Shown here: one piece after another, positions 25,892-33,831 of the stretch | How the letters are laid out: each line of letters begins with the position of its first letter | How positions within the stretch are numbered: position 1 is the stretch's first letter | NCBI RefSeq assembly: GCF_001641125.1 | Contig: NZ_LWLP01000001.1 | Coordinates: forward strand, 2,156,715 to 2,220,714 | From: Arthrobacter sp. OY3WO11 | GTDB lineage: Bacteria; Actinomycetota; Actinomycetes; Actinomycetales; Micrococcaceae | Direction: 5' to 3' | DNA length: 64,000 nt | Program-made: the position numbers and the translations under genes | The notes under the pieces: model-generated | The model's input: only the letters and a program-made list of their open reading frames with translations | What the model was told of the DNA's origin: nothing | The model's database searches: none

Positions 25892-26920
25892 GTGCTCGAA
25901 TTGCCCGTGTGGTTCGAAGTCGGCTCACTTGTCGTCCTCGGCCTGATCCTCCTGATCGACCTTCTCCTGGTGGTCCGGCGCCCCCATGAACCCTCCATGA
26001 AGGAAGCCGGACTGTGGGTAGCGTTTTACGTCAGCCTCGCCCTGGTGTTCGCCGGGGCCATGTTCGCCTTCACCGGCCCCGAATACGGTGGCCAGTTCGT
26101 CGCCGGCTGGGTAACGGAATACAGCCTCAGCATCGACAACCTGTTTGTCTTCATCATCATCATGGCCCGCTTCTCGGTGCCCCGGAAGTACCAGCAGGAA
26201 GTGCTGATGGTGGGCATCATCATCGCCCTGATCCTGCGCGGCATCTTCATCCTGCTCGGCGCCATTGTGATTGAACAGTTCAGCTGGGTGTTCTACATCT
26301 TCGGCGCGTTCCTGCTCTGGACTGCCTGGAAGCAGGCCCAGGACGAGGGCGAAGACGAAGAAGACCGGGAAAACCCGCTCATCGCCAAGATCCGCAAGGT
26401 CATCCCCATGTCGGAGAAGTTCGACGGCGGCAAGCTGCGCACCACCGTGGACGGCAAGAAGGTCTTCACCCCGATGCTGATCGTGTTCATCACCATCGGC
26501 CTCACGGACCTGCTCTTCGCCGTTGACTCCATCCCGGCAATCTTCGGCCTCACCCAGAGCCCGTTCATCGTGTTCACGGCCAACCTGTTTGCCCTGATGG
26601 GCCTGCGCCAGCTGTACTTCCTGCTCGGCGGCCTGATGAACCGCCTGATCTACCTGAAGCACGCGCTGTCCTTCATCCTGGCCTTCATTGGCGTCAAGCT
26701 GGTCCTCCACGCCATGCACGTGAATGAACTGCCGTTCATCAACAGCGGGCAGCACATTGAATGGGCTCCCGAAATCCCCACGTTCGTGTCCCTGGCGGTG
26801 ATCGTTGGCACCATCGTCATCGCCGTAATCGCCAGCCTGCTCAGCTCCAAGGCCAAGGAATCTCACCTTGACCCCCGCCTCGAAGAGGACATCCGGAAGA
26901 GCCACAGCGACGCCGAGTAG
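25892..26920 (+). CDS. TerC/Alx family membrane protein, probable manganese exporter
   Basis: A 342-residue TerC-family protein (PF03741) with about nine membrane helices. Conserved acidic intramembrane motifs are visible: EYSLSIDNLFVFIIIM near residue 75, and GLTDLLFAVDSIPAIFGLTQ near residue 210. A charged cytoplasmic loop (EGEDEEDRENPLIAKIRK) lies between them. Recent work on the family supports Mn2+ export, in part co-translational in E. coli. The GTG at 25892 is chosen because GAAAGG lies at a suitable distance and because an earlier in-frame start (25832) would fall inside the riboswitch. Expression is therefore likely induced by manganese. A terminator follows. Confidence 0.9.
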   Translation: MLELPVWFEVGSLVVLGLILLIDLLLVVRRPHEPSMKEAGLWVAFYVSLALVFAGAMFAFTGPEYGGQFVAGWVTEYSLSIDNLFVFIIIMARFSVPRKYQQEVLMVGIIIALILRGIFILLGAIVIEQFSWVFYIFGAFLLWTAWKQAQDEGEDEEDRENPLIAKIRKVIPMSEKFDGGKLRTTVDGKKVFTPMLIVFITIGLTDLLFAVDSIPAIFGLTQSPFIVFTANLFALMGLRQLYFLLGGLMNRLIYLKHALSFILAFIGVKLVLHAMHVNELPFINSGQHIEWAPEIPTFVSLAVIVGTIVIAVIASLLSSKAKESHLDPRLEEDIRKSHSDAE

Positions 26921-26944
26921 CCCTTTCCTCTCCATTACCAGCAA

Positions 26945-26975
26945 GCAATCCCGGCCGCCGAGCGGCCGGGATTGC
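26945..26975. terminator. intrinsic terminator after the TerC gene
   Basis: A perfect 14-base stem (26945-26958 with 26962-26975) and a CGA loop, flanked by a further AGC/GCT extension and TTTAAA. Confidence 0.85.
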
Positions 26976-27015
26976 CTGCTTTAAACCATCCCTGCTGCGC
27001 GCCCGCGGCGGGGAC

Positions 27016-27021
27016 TATGCT
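27016..27021 (+). promoter_or_regulatory. -10 box of a leaderless promoter (MFS gene)
   Basis: TATGCT ends six bases before the ATG at 27028. No ribosome binding site is present. Confidence 0.5.
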
Positions 27022-27027
27022 CGGTGC

Positions 27028-28401
27028 ATGGGTCCAATCCTGACGACGGAGCAAGGGGTGCGCCAGGTGCAGCGGCGCACTGTGGCGCTTCTGGGCATGG
27101 CCCAGGTTTTTGCCGGCATTGGTACCGGCGCCACGGTGTCCATCGGGTCGATCCTCGCAGTCGAGCTGTCAGGGTCCAGCGCCTGGGCGGGTGCCGTGGC
27201 CACGGTGATGACGCTGGGAGCGGCGCTGGCAGCACTGCCTCTTGCCGCCCTGGCAGACCGCCGGGGACGCCGGATCGGCCAGGTAGCCGGGCTGTCCGCA
27301 GCCCTGGCGGGTGCTGTGCTGATGGTGCTCGCGGTGGTGTCCGGCCTCTTCGTCCTGCTGGTATTGGGGGCCGCCGGCATCGGAGTGGGGAGCGCTGCCA
27401 GCCTGCAGGCGCGGTTCGCCGCGGTGGACCTTGCCGACCCCGAGCACCGTGGCCTGGCCCTGTCAACGGTGGTCTGGGCGGTCACCATCGGTGCAGTCAC
27501 CGGACCCAACCTGATCCAGCCCGGCACTGTGGTGGGCCAGGCGCTGGGTCTTCCGCCGGTTGCCGGTCCCTTCGTGATTTCCGGTGCCGGCCTGCTCCTG
27601 GCAGCCGTGCTGCTCTTTGTTGGGCTTCGGCCGGATCCCTTGTTGCTCGCGAGGGAACTCGCCGCGCAGGGCGCACAGGCCGGGGAGCATCCGGCGGCGC
27701 CGCGGGTGGACGGCCGTGCAGGCATTGGCCCTGCCGGACAGGCAGCGCACGACGGCGGGACACTGGTTCGGGGCCTGCGCGCCATCCGCGGCTCCCGGAC
27801 CGCGCTCCTGGCCGTGGCCGCCGTCGTCGGAGCCCACGCCGTTATGGTGGGCGTGATGTCCATGACGCCCCTGCACCTGCAGGAACTGGTGGAAGGGCCG
27901 GGCGCCAGCCATGCGGGCCACACGGCGTCCGGCGACGTACTGGTGATCATCGGGTTCACCATCTCGTTGCACATCGCCGGGATGTTCGCCCTGTCGCCGG
28001 TGATGGGCTGGCTGACGGACAAAGCGGGCAGGGCCCAGACCATCATGATCGGTTTCACCCTGCTGATGACGGCCGTGGCTGTCGCCGGGTTCGGCCAGGC
28101 ATCCACTGCGGCCGTGGCGGTGGGCCTGGTGCTGCTGGGCCTGGGCTGGTCCGCTGCCACCGTGTCCGGCTCCACACTGCTGGCCGAAAGCGTGGCGCAG
28201 GAGTCGCGGGTTGCGGTCCAGGGCGTTTCCGACATGCTGATGGGTGCTGCCGGCGCCGTGGGCGGGGCCGTGTCCGGCCTGGTCCTCAGCTGGGTTGGCT
28301 ACCTGGGGCTCAACCTCCTGGGAGGTGCAGTGGGCGCAGTTGTCCTGGCCGCGGCGTTCCTGGCCGTCATGGCCGGGCGGCGGCAGTCAGCGGCCGCCTG
28401 A
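27028..28401 (+). CDS. MFS transporter
   Basis: A 457-residue major facilitator with twelve predicted helices in two halves. The first-half loop 2-3 signature LAALADRRGRRIGQVAG and the second-half equivalent GWLTDKAGRAQTIMIGF are both present. A long hydrophilic central loop (about residues 210-250, ARELAAQGAQAGEHPAAPRV) joins the halves. The layout is that of drug:H+ antiporter-like exporters, but the substrate is unknown. No regulator is adjacent. The gene is convergent with the proline iminopeptidase gene; the two 3' ends overlap by 15 bases. Confidence 0.87.
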   Translation: MGPILTTEQGVRQVQRRTVALLGMAQVFAGIGTGATVSIGSILAVELSGSSAWAGAVATVMTLGAALAALPLAALADRRGRRIGQVAGLSAALAGAVLMVLAVVSGLFVLLVLGAAGIGVGSAASLQARFAAVDLADPEHRGLALSTVVWAVTIGAVTGPNLIQPGTVVGQALGLPPVAGPFVISGAGLLLAAVLLFVGLRPDPLLLARELAAQGAQAGEHPAAPRVDGRAGIGPAGQAAHDGGTLVRGLRAIRGSRTALLAVAAVVGAHAVMVGVMSMTPLHLQELVEGPGASHAGHTASGDVLVIIGFTISLHIAGMFALSPVMGWLTDKAGRAQTIMIGFTLLMTAVAVAGFGQASTAAVAVGLVLLGLGWSAATVSGSTLLAESVAQESRVAVQGVSDMLMGAAGAVGGAVSGLVLSWVGYLGLNLLGGAVGAVVLAAAFLAVMAGRRQSAAA

Positions 28402-29742
28402 GCGTGCCATGCCCAGGAGCCGGGCGAAGATCCCTTCCCCGTCGTCGGCGATACCGTCGTGGTGGAAGTCCGCGGACTCCCACACCTGCAGGCCGCGGAC
28501 GGCCGACACCGTTTCCAGGGACAGCTTCCGGTCCACATAGATATCTTCCGAGTAGACGGCGGCGGCCACCGGAACCGTATTGGCTGCCAGTTGCCCGCGG
28601 TCGTAGAGCGGTTTCCAGTCCTCTTTGGCGGCCAGCAGGTCCGCCACCTCCCGGAGGGGCCGAAGTGCAGGGTCCTGCTCGAAATACCAGGGATAGACCA
28701 TTTCGCCGGTGAGCAGCAGCGGCTCCGCGTCCGGCCTGAACTCGGGATACTCGTCAAGGACGCGCCAGGCCGCCCAGCTTGTCGCCTGCCCCTGGCCGTA
28801 GATGGACTCGTGCATCAGCGCGTAGAGGGGATTGGAGCGGCGGGACACGATGCCCTGCACCTGCTCCAGGAAGGCGTCGGAAAGCCGTGGGCCGCCGGCG
28901 GTCTCCGTGAAGGCATCCTCCAGCAGGTGGTGCAGGCTGTCTACCCTGGTGTTGCCGCCCAGGAATGCACCCACCATCTGGAAGCGCTCCACGGTGAGCG
29001 GACCGCCGTCGGGCAGGATTTCCTGGGTGTGCCGCAGGTGGCGGGCAATCCGCTCAACCGCGGCACGGTCCTCCGGATACCAGGAAAAGTACTCGGCGTT
29101 CCGGGCGGCTACGCGCTGGAAGGTGGCGCGGTAGACGTCGTCGGGCGGGCCGGCCAGGGGCGCAAGGCCGCCGGTGACCAGTACTTCCCGAAGGCCCTCC
29201 GGGGCAAAGGACAGGTAGGTCAGGGCACAGAAGCCGCCGTAGCTCTGCCCGTAAACCGTCCACGGGTCTGCCCCCAGGGCTTCCCGGATCAGCTCGGCGT
29301 CGGCCACGATGGAATCGGCGCGGAAGTGCTCCAGGTACGCGGCCTGGTCCGCGGCCGGCCCGCGCAGCGGAAGCGTGTTCCGGTCAATGGGCGAGGAGAG
29401 ACCGGTGCCCCGTTGGTCCAGCATCAGGATCCGGAAGTCCCTGGCGGCCGCCTTGCCCCAGCCGCCCAGGGATCCGAACCTGTTGCCCCGCCCGCCCGGG
29501 CCGCCCTGGAGGAACAGCAGCCACGGAAGCTCCGCGGCCTGTTCTTCCGAGTGCGCGGCCGAGACGTACTCGCGGGCAAAAACGATGATGGCTTCGCCGT
29601 TGGGGGAGTTGCCGAAATGGTCCAGCGGCACCCTGAAGAAGTGTTCAACGGTGCGCATGCCACGGAACTCGTGCCGTGCCCTGACCTCGTGCTGTACCTT
29701 GACGGCCGAGCGCGCCGGGGCCTGCATCCCTGCGTCAGCCAT
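28387..29742 (-). CDS. proline iminopeptidase-like alpha/beta hydrolase
   Basis: A 451-residue S33-family serine hydrolase. The oxyanion region LLFLQGGPGGRGNRFG and DQRGTGLSSP are typical of proline iminopeptidases. The nucleophile elbow VYGQSYGGFCALTYLS is near residue 155. The catalytic Asp and His lie in the last third, with the His probably in the segment VWESADFHHDGIADDGEG. It releases N-terminal proline from peptides in characterised relatives. The ATG at 29742 overlaps the end of the upstream acetyltransferase gene by eight bases, so they form a coupled pair. A longer frame to 30006 is only the shadow of that gene. No signal peptide, so cytoplasmic. Confidence 0.88.
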   Translation of the reverse strand: MADAGMQAPARSAVKVQHEVRARHEFRGMRTVEHFFRVPLDHFGNSPNGEAIIVFAREYVSAAHSEEQAAELPWLLFLQGGPGGRGNRFGSLGGWGKAAARDFRILMLDQRGTGLSSPIDRNTLPLRGPAADQAAYLEHFRADSIVADAELIREALGADPWTVYGQSYGGFCALTYLSFAPEGLREVLVTGGLAPLAGPPDDVYRATFQRVAARNAEYFSWYPEDRAAVERIARHLRHTQEILPDGGPLTVERFQMVGAFLGGNTRVDSLHHLLEDAFTETAGGPRLSDAFLEQVQGIVSRRSNPLYALMHESIYGQGQATSWAAWRVLDEYPEFRPDAEPLLLTGEMVYPWYFEQDPALRPLREVADLLAAKEDWKPLYDRGQLAANTVPVAAAVYSEDIYVDRKLSLETVSAVRGLQVWESADFHHDGIADDGEGIFARLLGMARSGGR

Positions 29743-30235
29743 TGGCGCGGGCCGGGTTGGCACTGCCGAACTGTTCGAGTGCCTGGCCGGTGAGCCGGAA
29801 CGTGGACCAGCCGTCCATGGGCCCGGCTCCAAGGCTGCGGTAGAAGTTGATGGACGGCTCGTTCCAGTCAAGGACGCTCCATTCCACCCTGGCGTATCCG
29901 TTGTCCACGGCGGTGGCGGCAAGGTGCTGGAGCAGCGCCTTTCCGTGCCCCTCGCCGCGGGCCTCCGGGCTGACGTAGAGGTCCTCCAGGTAGATCCCGT
30001 GCACACCTTCCCAGGTGGAATAGTTCAGGAACCACAGGGCGAAACCCTGGACTTCCCCTGCCTCGTTTTCCGCCATGGCTGCGAACACGCGCGGGTTTTC
30101 GCCGAACAGCACTTCCTGGAGCATTTCCGGTGTGTTCCGGACGGCGTCCGGCTCCCTCTCGTAGTGCGCCAGTTCGTGGATCATCCGAAGGATAGCGGGT
30201 ACGTCTTGCCGGGTTGCGGGGCGGATTACACTCAT
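29735..30235 (-). CDS. GNAT acetyltransferase, diamine N-acetyltransferase-like
   Basis: A 166-residue GNAT protein of the spermidine/spermine (SSAT) type. The segment ALWFLNYSTWEGVHGIYLED in outline is the diagnostic SSAT-like core. It is followed by the acetyl-CoA loop SPEARGEGHGKALLQHL and by EWSVLDWNEPSINFYRSLGA. Relatives acetylate polyamines, thialysine or other small amines. It heads a two-gene unit with the proline iminopeptidase. A TAAGCT box six bases before the ATG suggests leaderless expression. Confidence 0.85.
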   Translation of the reverse strand: MSVIRPATRQDVPAILRMIHELAHYEREPDAVRNTPEMLQEVLFGENPRVFAAMAENEAGEVQGFALWFLNYSTWEGVHGIYLEDLYVSPEARGEGHGKALLQHLAATAVDNGYARVEWSVLDWNEPSINFYRSLGAGPMDGWSTFRLTGQALEQFGSANPARANG

Positions 30236-30241
30236 TGTTCG

Positions 30242-30247
30242 AGCTTA
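30242..30247 (-). promoter_or_regulatory. -10 box of a leaderless promoter (SSAT-like GNAT)
   Basis: TAAGCT on the minus strand ends six bases before the ATG at 30235. Confidence 0.5.
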
Positions 30248-30278
30248 CCGTCCGGTACCCACGCCGGCATGTGACCGC

Positions 30279-32822
30279 TCAGAGCCGGTTGACGTCCGTC
30301 ACCTTGATCACGGCGGTGCCCGTCTCGTCGGAGGCGGCCAGGTCAACCTCGGCGGAAATTCCCCAGTCGTGGTTGCCGGCCGGATCGTCGAAGATCTGCC
30401 GTACCTTCCACCGGTCCCGTTCCTCGGTGATGATGAGCAGTGCCGGGCCGCGGGCATCCGGCCCGGTTCCGATGTCATCGTGTTCGTCGAAGTAGTCGTC
30501 CAGGGCGTCTTCCCAGCGCTCGACGTTCCAGCCTGCGGCGCCGTCGAGTTCGCCCAGCGCTGCCGCGTTCTCGTCGGCAAAGAGTTCCACGCGGCGGAAC
30601 ATCTCGTTGCGGACCATCACCCGGAAGGCCCGGATGTTGGACGTGAGCGACGGCGGGGGAGGCGGGGGAGCGTCGTGCGGTGTGGGTGCCAGGCCGGACG
30701 CAAGTTCCTCCCATTCGTCCAGGAGGCTGGAGTCCACCTGCCGGACGAGTTCGCCGAGCCACGCGATGAGGTCCTCCAGGTCGTCACGGAGCATGTCCTG
30801 CGGCACAGTCTGGCGGAGGGCCTTGAAGGCGTCAGCGAGGTAGCGCAGGACGATGCCTTCGGAACGGGCCAGTCCGTAGAACTGGACGAACTCGCCGAAG
30901 TTCATGGCGCGCTCGTACATGTCCCGGACCACCGACTTGGGCGCCAGCTCGAAGTCGCCCACCCAGGGCGCGGCCTTCCGGTACACCTCGAAGGCTTCGC
31001 CAAGGATTTCCGCCAGGGGCTGGGGGTAGGTGACGCTGTCCAGCATGGCCATGCGCTGGTCGTAGTCGATGCCGTCCGCCTTCATGGCCGCCACCGCTTC
31101 GCCGCGGGCCTTCTTCTGCTGGGCGGAGAGGATCTGGCGCGGTTTCTCCAGGGTCGCCTCGATCACGGACACCACGTCCAGGGCATACGACGGCGACTCC
31201 GGGTCCAGCAGTTCCAGTGCGGCGAGTGCAAAGGGGGACAGCGGCTGGTTCAGTGCGAAGTTCGGCTGGAGGTGCACAGTCAGCCGGACCGTGCGGCCAT
31301 CGCGTCCCTGCTCGTCGGCGGGGATCCGCTCCACGACTTCCGCCGCGAGCAACTCCCGGTAAATGCCCAGCGCCTTCTTCATGAGCTGCAGCTGGGAGGA
31401 CCGGGTTTCGTGGTTTTCGGTCAGGAGGCGGCGGGCAGCGGCAAACGGGTCGCCGGGCCGTTCCATCAGGTTCATCAGCATTGCGTGGGTCACGGAGAAA
31501 CTCGACGTCAACGGGTCCGGCGCCGATTCGACGAGCCGCTTGAACGTTGGTTCGCCCCAGCTCACAAAGCCCTCCGGCGGCTTCTTTTTGACCACCTGGC
31601 GCAGCTTCTTCTGGTCGTCACCGAACTTGGCGACGGCCTTGGCCATGGCCTTCACATTCTCGGTCACGTGCTCGGGGGCCTGGACCACCACGGTCCCTGC
31701 AGTGTCGTACCCGGCCCTGCCGGCCCTGCCCGCGATCTGGTGGAACTCACGGGAGTTGAGCAGGCGGGTCCGGACGCCGTCGTATTTGCTGAGAGCGGTC
31801 AGCAGGACGGTGCGGATGGGCACGTTGATGCCCACTCCCAGGGTGTCAGTGCCGCAAATAACCTTCAGCAGCCCCGCCTGGGCGAGCTGTTCCACCAGCC
31901 GGCGGTACTTCGGCAGCATTCCCGCGTGATGCACGCCGATGCCGTGGCGGACCAGCCGGTTCAGTGTCTTGCCGAAGCCCGCAGCGAACCGAAAGTTCGC
32001 GATCAGCTCCGCGATCCTGTCTTTTTCCTCGCGGGTGCAGACGTTGATGCTCATGAGGGTCTGGGCGCGGTCGATCGCTTCGATCTGGCTGAAGTGCACC
32101 ACGTACACCGGTACTTGCTTGGTGGAGAGCAGTTCCTCCAGGGTCTCGTGGACCGGTGTCTCGTGGTAGTAGTAATGCAGCGGAATGGGCCGCTCCGCCG
32201 AGCTCACAGTAGTGGTGGGCCGTCCGGTCAGATGCGTCAGGCCTTCCTCGAACCGGCTGACGTCGCCCAGTGTGGCGGACATCAGGAGGAACTGTGCCTG
32301 CGGGAGCTCCAGCAGGGGCACCTGCCAGGCCCAGCCGCGCTGCGGGTCGGAGTAGAAATGGAACTCGTCCATGATGACGGTCCCCAGTTCCGCGGCCGCC
32401 CCTTCGCGGAGTGCGGTGTTGGCCAGGATCTCCGCCGTGCAGCAGATGATGGGCGCATCCTGGTTCACGCCGGAATCGCCCGTGATCATCCCCACGTTCT
32501 CCGCACCAAAGATGTCGCACAGGGCAAAAAACTTCTCAGAGACCAGGGCCTTGATGGGCGCAGTGTAGTAACTGCGCCGGCCCTGGGCCATGGCCTGGAA
32601 GTGGGCTGCGATGGCCACCAGGGACTTCCCGGACCCTGTGGGCGTCGCCAAAATGACGTTGGCCCCTGTTGCGAGCTCCATGATCGCCTCGTCCTGCGCC
32701 GGGTACAGGGCCAGTCCGCGGCTTTCTGTCCACTCCACAAACCGGGTGTAGAGGTCATCGGGATCGACGCCGGCAGGCAGGCTGGGGGCGGAAAGTTCGG
32801 TCAGCTGATCAACGAGTTTCAT
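30279..32822 (-). CDS. DEAD/DEAH-box RNA helicase with C-terminal DUF3516
   Basis: An 847-residue superfamily 2 helicase of the Ski2-like group found in actinobacteria. Motif I is ATPTGSGKS near residue 60. Motif II is VIMDEFHFY (DEFH variant). Motif III is LLMSATLGD. Motif VI is HQIAGRAGRAGYD. The last 330 residues match the DUF3516 domain (GLARSEGIVLRYLADAFKAL, then GELDGAAGWNVERWEDAL). The probable role is RNA unwinding in processing or decay; no direct partner is evident. TAAGCT lies eight bases before the ATG, again suggesting a leaderless mRNA. The gene is divergent from tam. Confidence 0.9.
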   Translation of the reverse strand: MKLVDQLTELSAPSLPAGVDPDDLYTRFVEWTESRGLALYPAQDEAIMELATGANVILATPTGSGKSLVAIAAHFQAMAQGRRSYYTAPIKALVSEKFFALCDIFGAENVGMITGDSGVNQDAPIICCTAEILANTALREGAAAELGTVIMDEFHFYSDPQRGWAWQVPLLELPQAQFLLMSATLGDVSRFEEGLTHLTGRPTTTVSSAERPIPLHYYYHETPVHETLEELLSTKQVPVYVVHFSQIEAIDRAQTLMSINVCTREEKDRIAELIANFRFAAGFGKTLNRLVRHGIGVHHAGMLPKYRRLVEQLAQAGLLKVICGTDTLGVGINVPIRTVLLTALSKYDGVRTRLLNSREFHQIAGRAGRAGYDTAGTVVVQAPEHVTENVKAMAKAVAKFGDDQKKLRQVVKKKPPEGFVSWGEPTFKRLVESAPDPLTSSFSVTHAMLMNLMERPGDPFAAARRLLTENHETRSSQLQLMKKALGIYRELLAAEVVERIPADEQGRDGRTVRLTVHLQPNFALNQPLSPFALAALELLDPESPSYALDVVSVIEATLEKPRQILSAQQKKARGEAVAAMKADGIDYDQRMAMLDSVTYPQPLAEILGEAFEVYRKAAPWVGDFELAPKSVVRDMYERAMNFGEFVQFYGLARSEGIVLRYLADAFKALRQTVPQDMLRDDLEDLIAWLGELVRQVDSSLLDEWEELASGLAPTPHDAPPPPPPSLTSNIRAFRVMVRNEMFRRVELFADENAAALGELDGAAGWNVERWEDALDDYFDEHDDIGTGPDARGPALLIITEERDRWKVRQIFDDPAGNHDWGISAEVDLAASDETGTAVIKVTDVNRL

Positions 32823-32830
32823 TGATTTCC

Positions 32831-32836
32831 AGCTTA
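32831..32836 (-). promoter_or_regulatory. -10 box of a leaderless or near-leaderless promoter (helicase)
   Basis: TAAGCT on the minus strand ends eight bases before the ATG at 32822. Confidence 0.45.
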
Positions 32837-32873
32837 GTGCCCGGCCGGGCCCGGGATTCCGCCGTGCCCGGGT

Positions 32874-32879
32874 TAGGCT
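32874..32879 (+). promoter_or_regulatory. -10 box of tam
   Basis: TAGGCT lies about 40 bases before the tam ATG, giving a short leader that carries a GGAG site. Confidence 0.4.
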
Positions 32880-32919
32880 TCGCCCGTAGACGTGACGGCA
32901 TCAAGACGTGGAGATGGAC

Positions 32920-33699
32920 ATGGAATGGGATCCGGCGAAATACGTCCAGTTCGGCGATTACCGGGATCGGCCCTTTTTCGACCTTACGGGGAGGGTCCAC
33001 GCGGACCGTCCGGTACAGGTGGTGGACCTTGGCTGCGGACCGGGAAACCTCACAGCGACGCTGGCGGAGCGCTGGCCGGCCGCGGACGTGGTGGGCGTTG
33101 ACTCCTCTGCCGAGATGCTGGCCAAAGCGGCGGCGCTGACCGGGGCGGGCGGGGGCCTGCGTTTCGAAGTGGCGGACATCGCGGACTGGAAGCCCTCCGC
33201 GGAGACTGATGTGGTGGTGAGCAATGCCGCCCTTCAGTGGGTGCCGGGCCACCAGGAGATGATGCGTGCGTGGTTGAATGCCCTCCGGCCCGGCGCCTGG
33301 TTCGCCCTGCAGGTGCCCGGGAACTTCAGCGCCCCGTCCCACGCACTGATGCGCGGGCTCGCGGCCTCTGGGAAGTGGGCGCCACAGCTGGGCGGGGTCC
33401 TGCGCGGCGGGGAATCGGTGGGCGAGCCTGCGGACTACCTGCACATCCTGCTCGACGCCGGGTATGCAGCCGATGCCTGGGAGACAACGTACCAGCAGGT
33501 CCTGACAGGCAGGGACGCTGTCCTGGAGTGGGTCCGCGGTACGGCGCTGCGCCCAGTCCTGGCTGCCCTCTCCGAGCCGGCTGCTGCCGAGTTCGAGGCG
33601 GAGTACGCAGCAGCGCTCCGGGAGGCCTACCCGCAGACCGGGCACGGCACGGTGTATCCCTTCCGCAGGATCTTTGCGGTGGGCCGCAAGAGCCCGTGA
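32920..33699 (+). CDS. tam: trans-aconitate 2-methyltransferase
   Basis: A 259-residue class I SAM-dependent methyltransferase. It opens MEWDPAKYVQFGDYRDRPF, the characteristic Tam start. Motif I is VVDLGCGPGNLTATL. The later motifs are VGVDSSAEML, VVVSNAALQWVPGH and WFALQVPGNFSAPSH. It methylates trans-aconitate, which otherwise inhibits aconitase. ATG 32920 is preferred, with GGAG at 32910-32913 as ribosome binding site. In-frame GTG 32908 and ATG 32914 are alternatives. The length matches the family. Confidence 0.92.
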   Translation: MEWDPAKYVQFGDYRDRPFFDLTGRVHADRPVQVVDLGCGPGNLTATLAERWPAADVVGVDSSAEMLAKAAALTGAGGGLRFEVADIADWKPSAETDVVVSNAALQWVPGHQEMMRAWLNALRPGAWFALQVPGNFSAPSHALMRGLAASGKWAPQLGGVLRGGESVGEPADYLHILLDAGYAADAWETTYQQVLTGRDAVLEWVRGTALRPVLAALSEPAAAEFEAEYAAALREAYPQTGHGTVYPFRRIFAVGRKSP

Positions 33700-33734
33700 C
33701 CAGGATCAGCCCCGCAGTGCCTCGACAATGCAGT

Positions 33735-33775
33735 CACGTGATGTGACAACAATGGAAAGTGATCTGGCTTACAAT
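33735..33775 (+). promoter_or_regulatory. candidate promoter/operator of the ABC-GntR operon
   Basis: TACAAT at 33770-33775 is a perfect-looking -10 box about 57 bases before the first gene. Upstream is a short dyad, GTCAC-N5-GTGAC, near 33733-33747, a possible GntR-type operator. No -35 at ideal spacing is clear. Confidence 0.45.
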
Positions 33776-33831
33776 AACGGGGTGGCTGATGGGGGAGAGG
33801 CTACCGCCGGCTGCCCCCTCGGCTGACTGAC

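Noticed and set aside
30369..32825. Long plus-strand open frame of about 800 codons opposite the DUF3516 helicase
   Set aside because: The minus strand carries all helicase motifs; the plus frame is a shadow with unnatural His/Gly/Arg composition.
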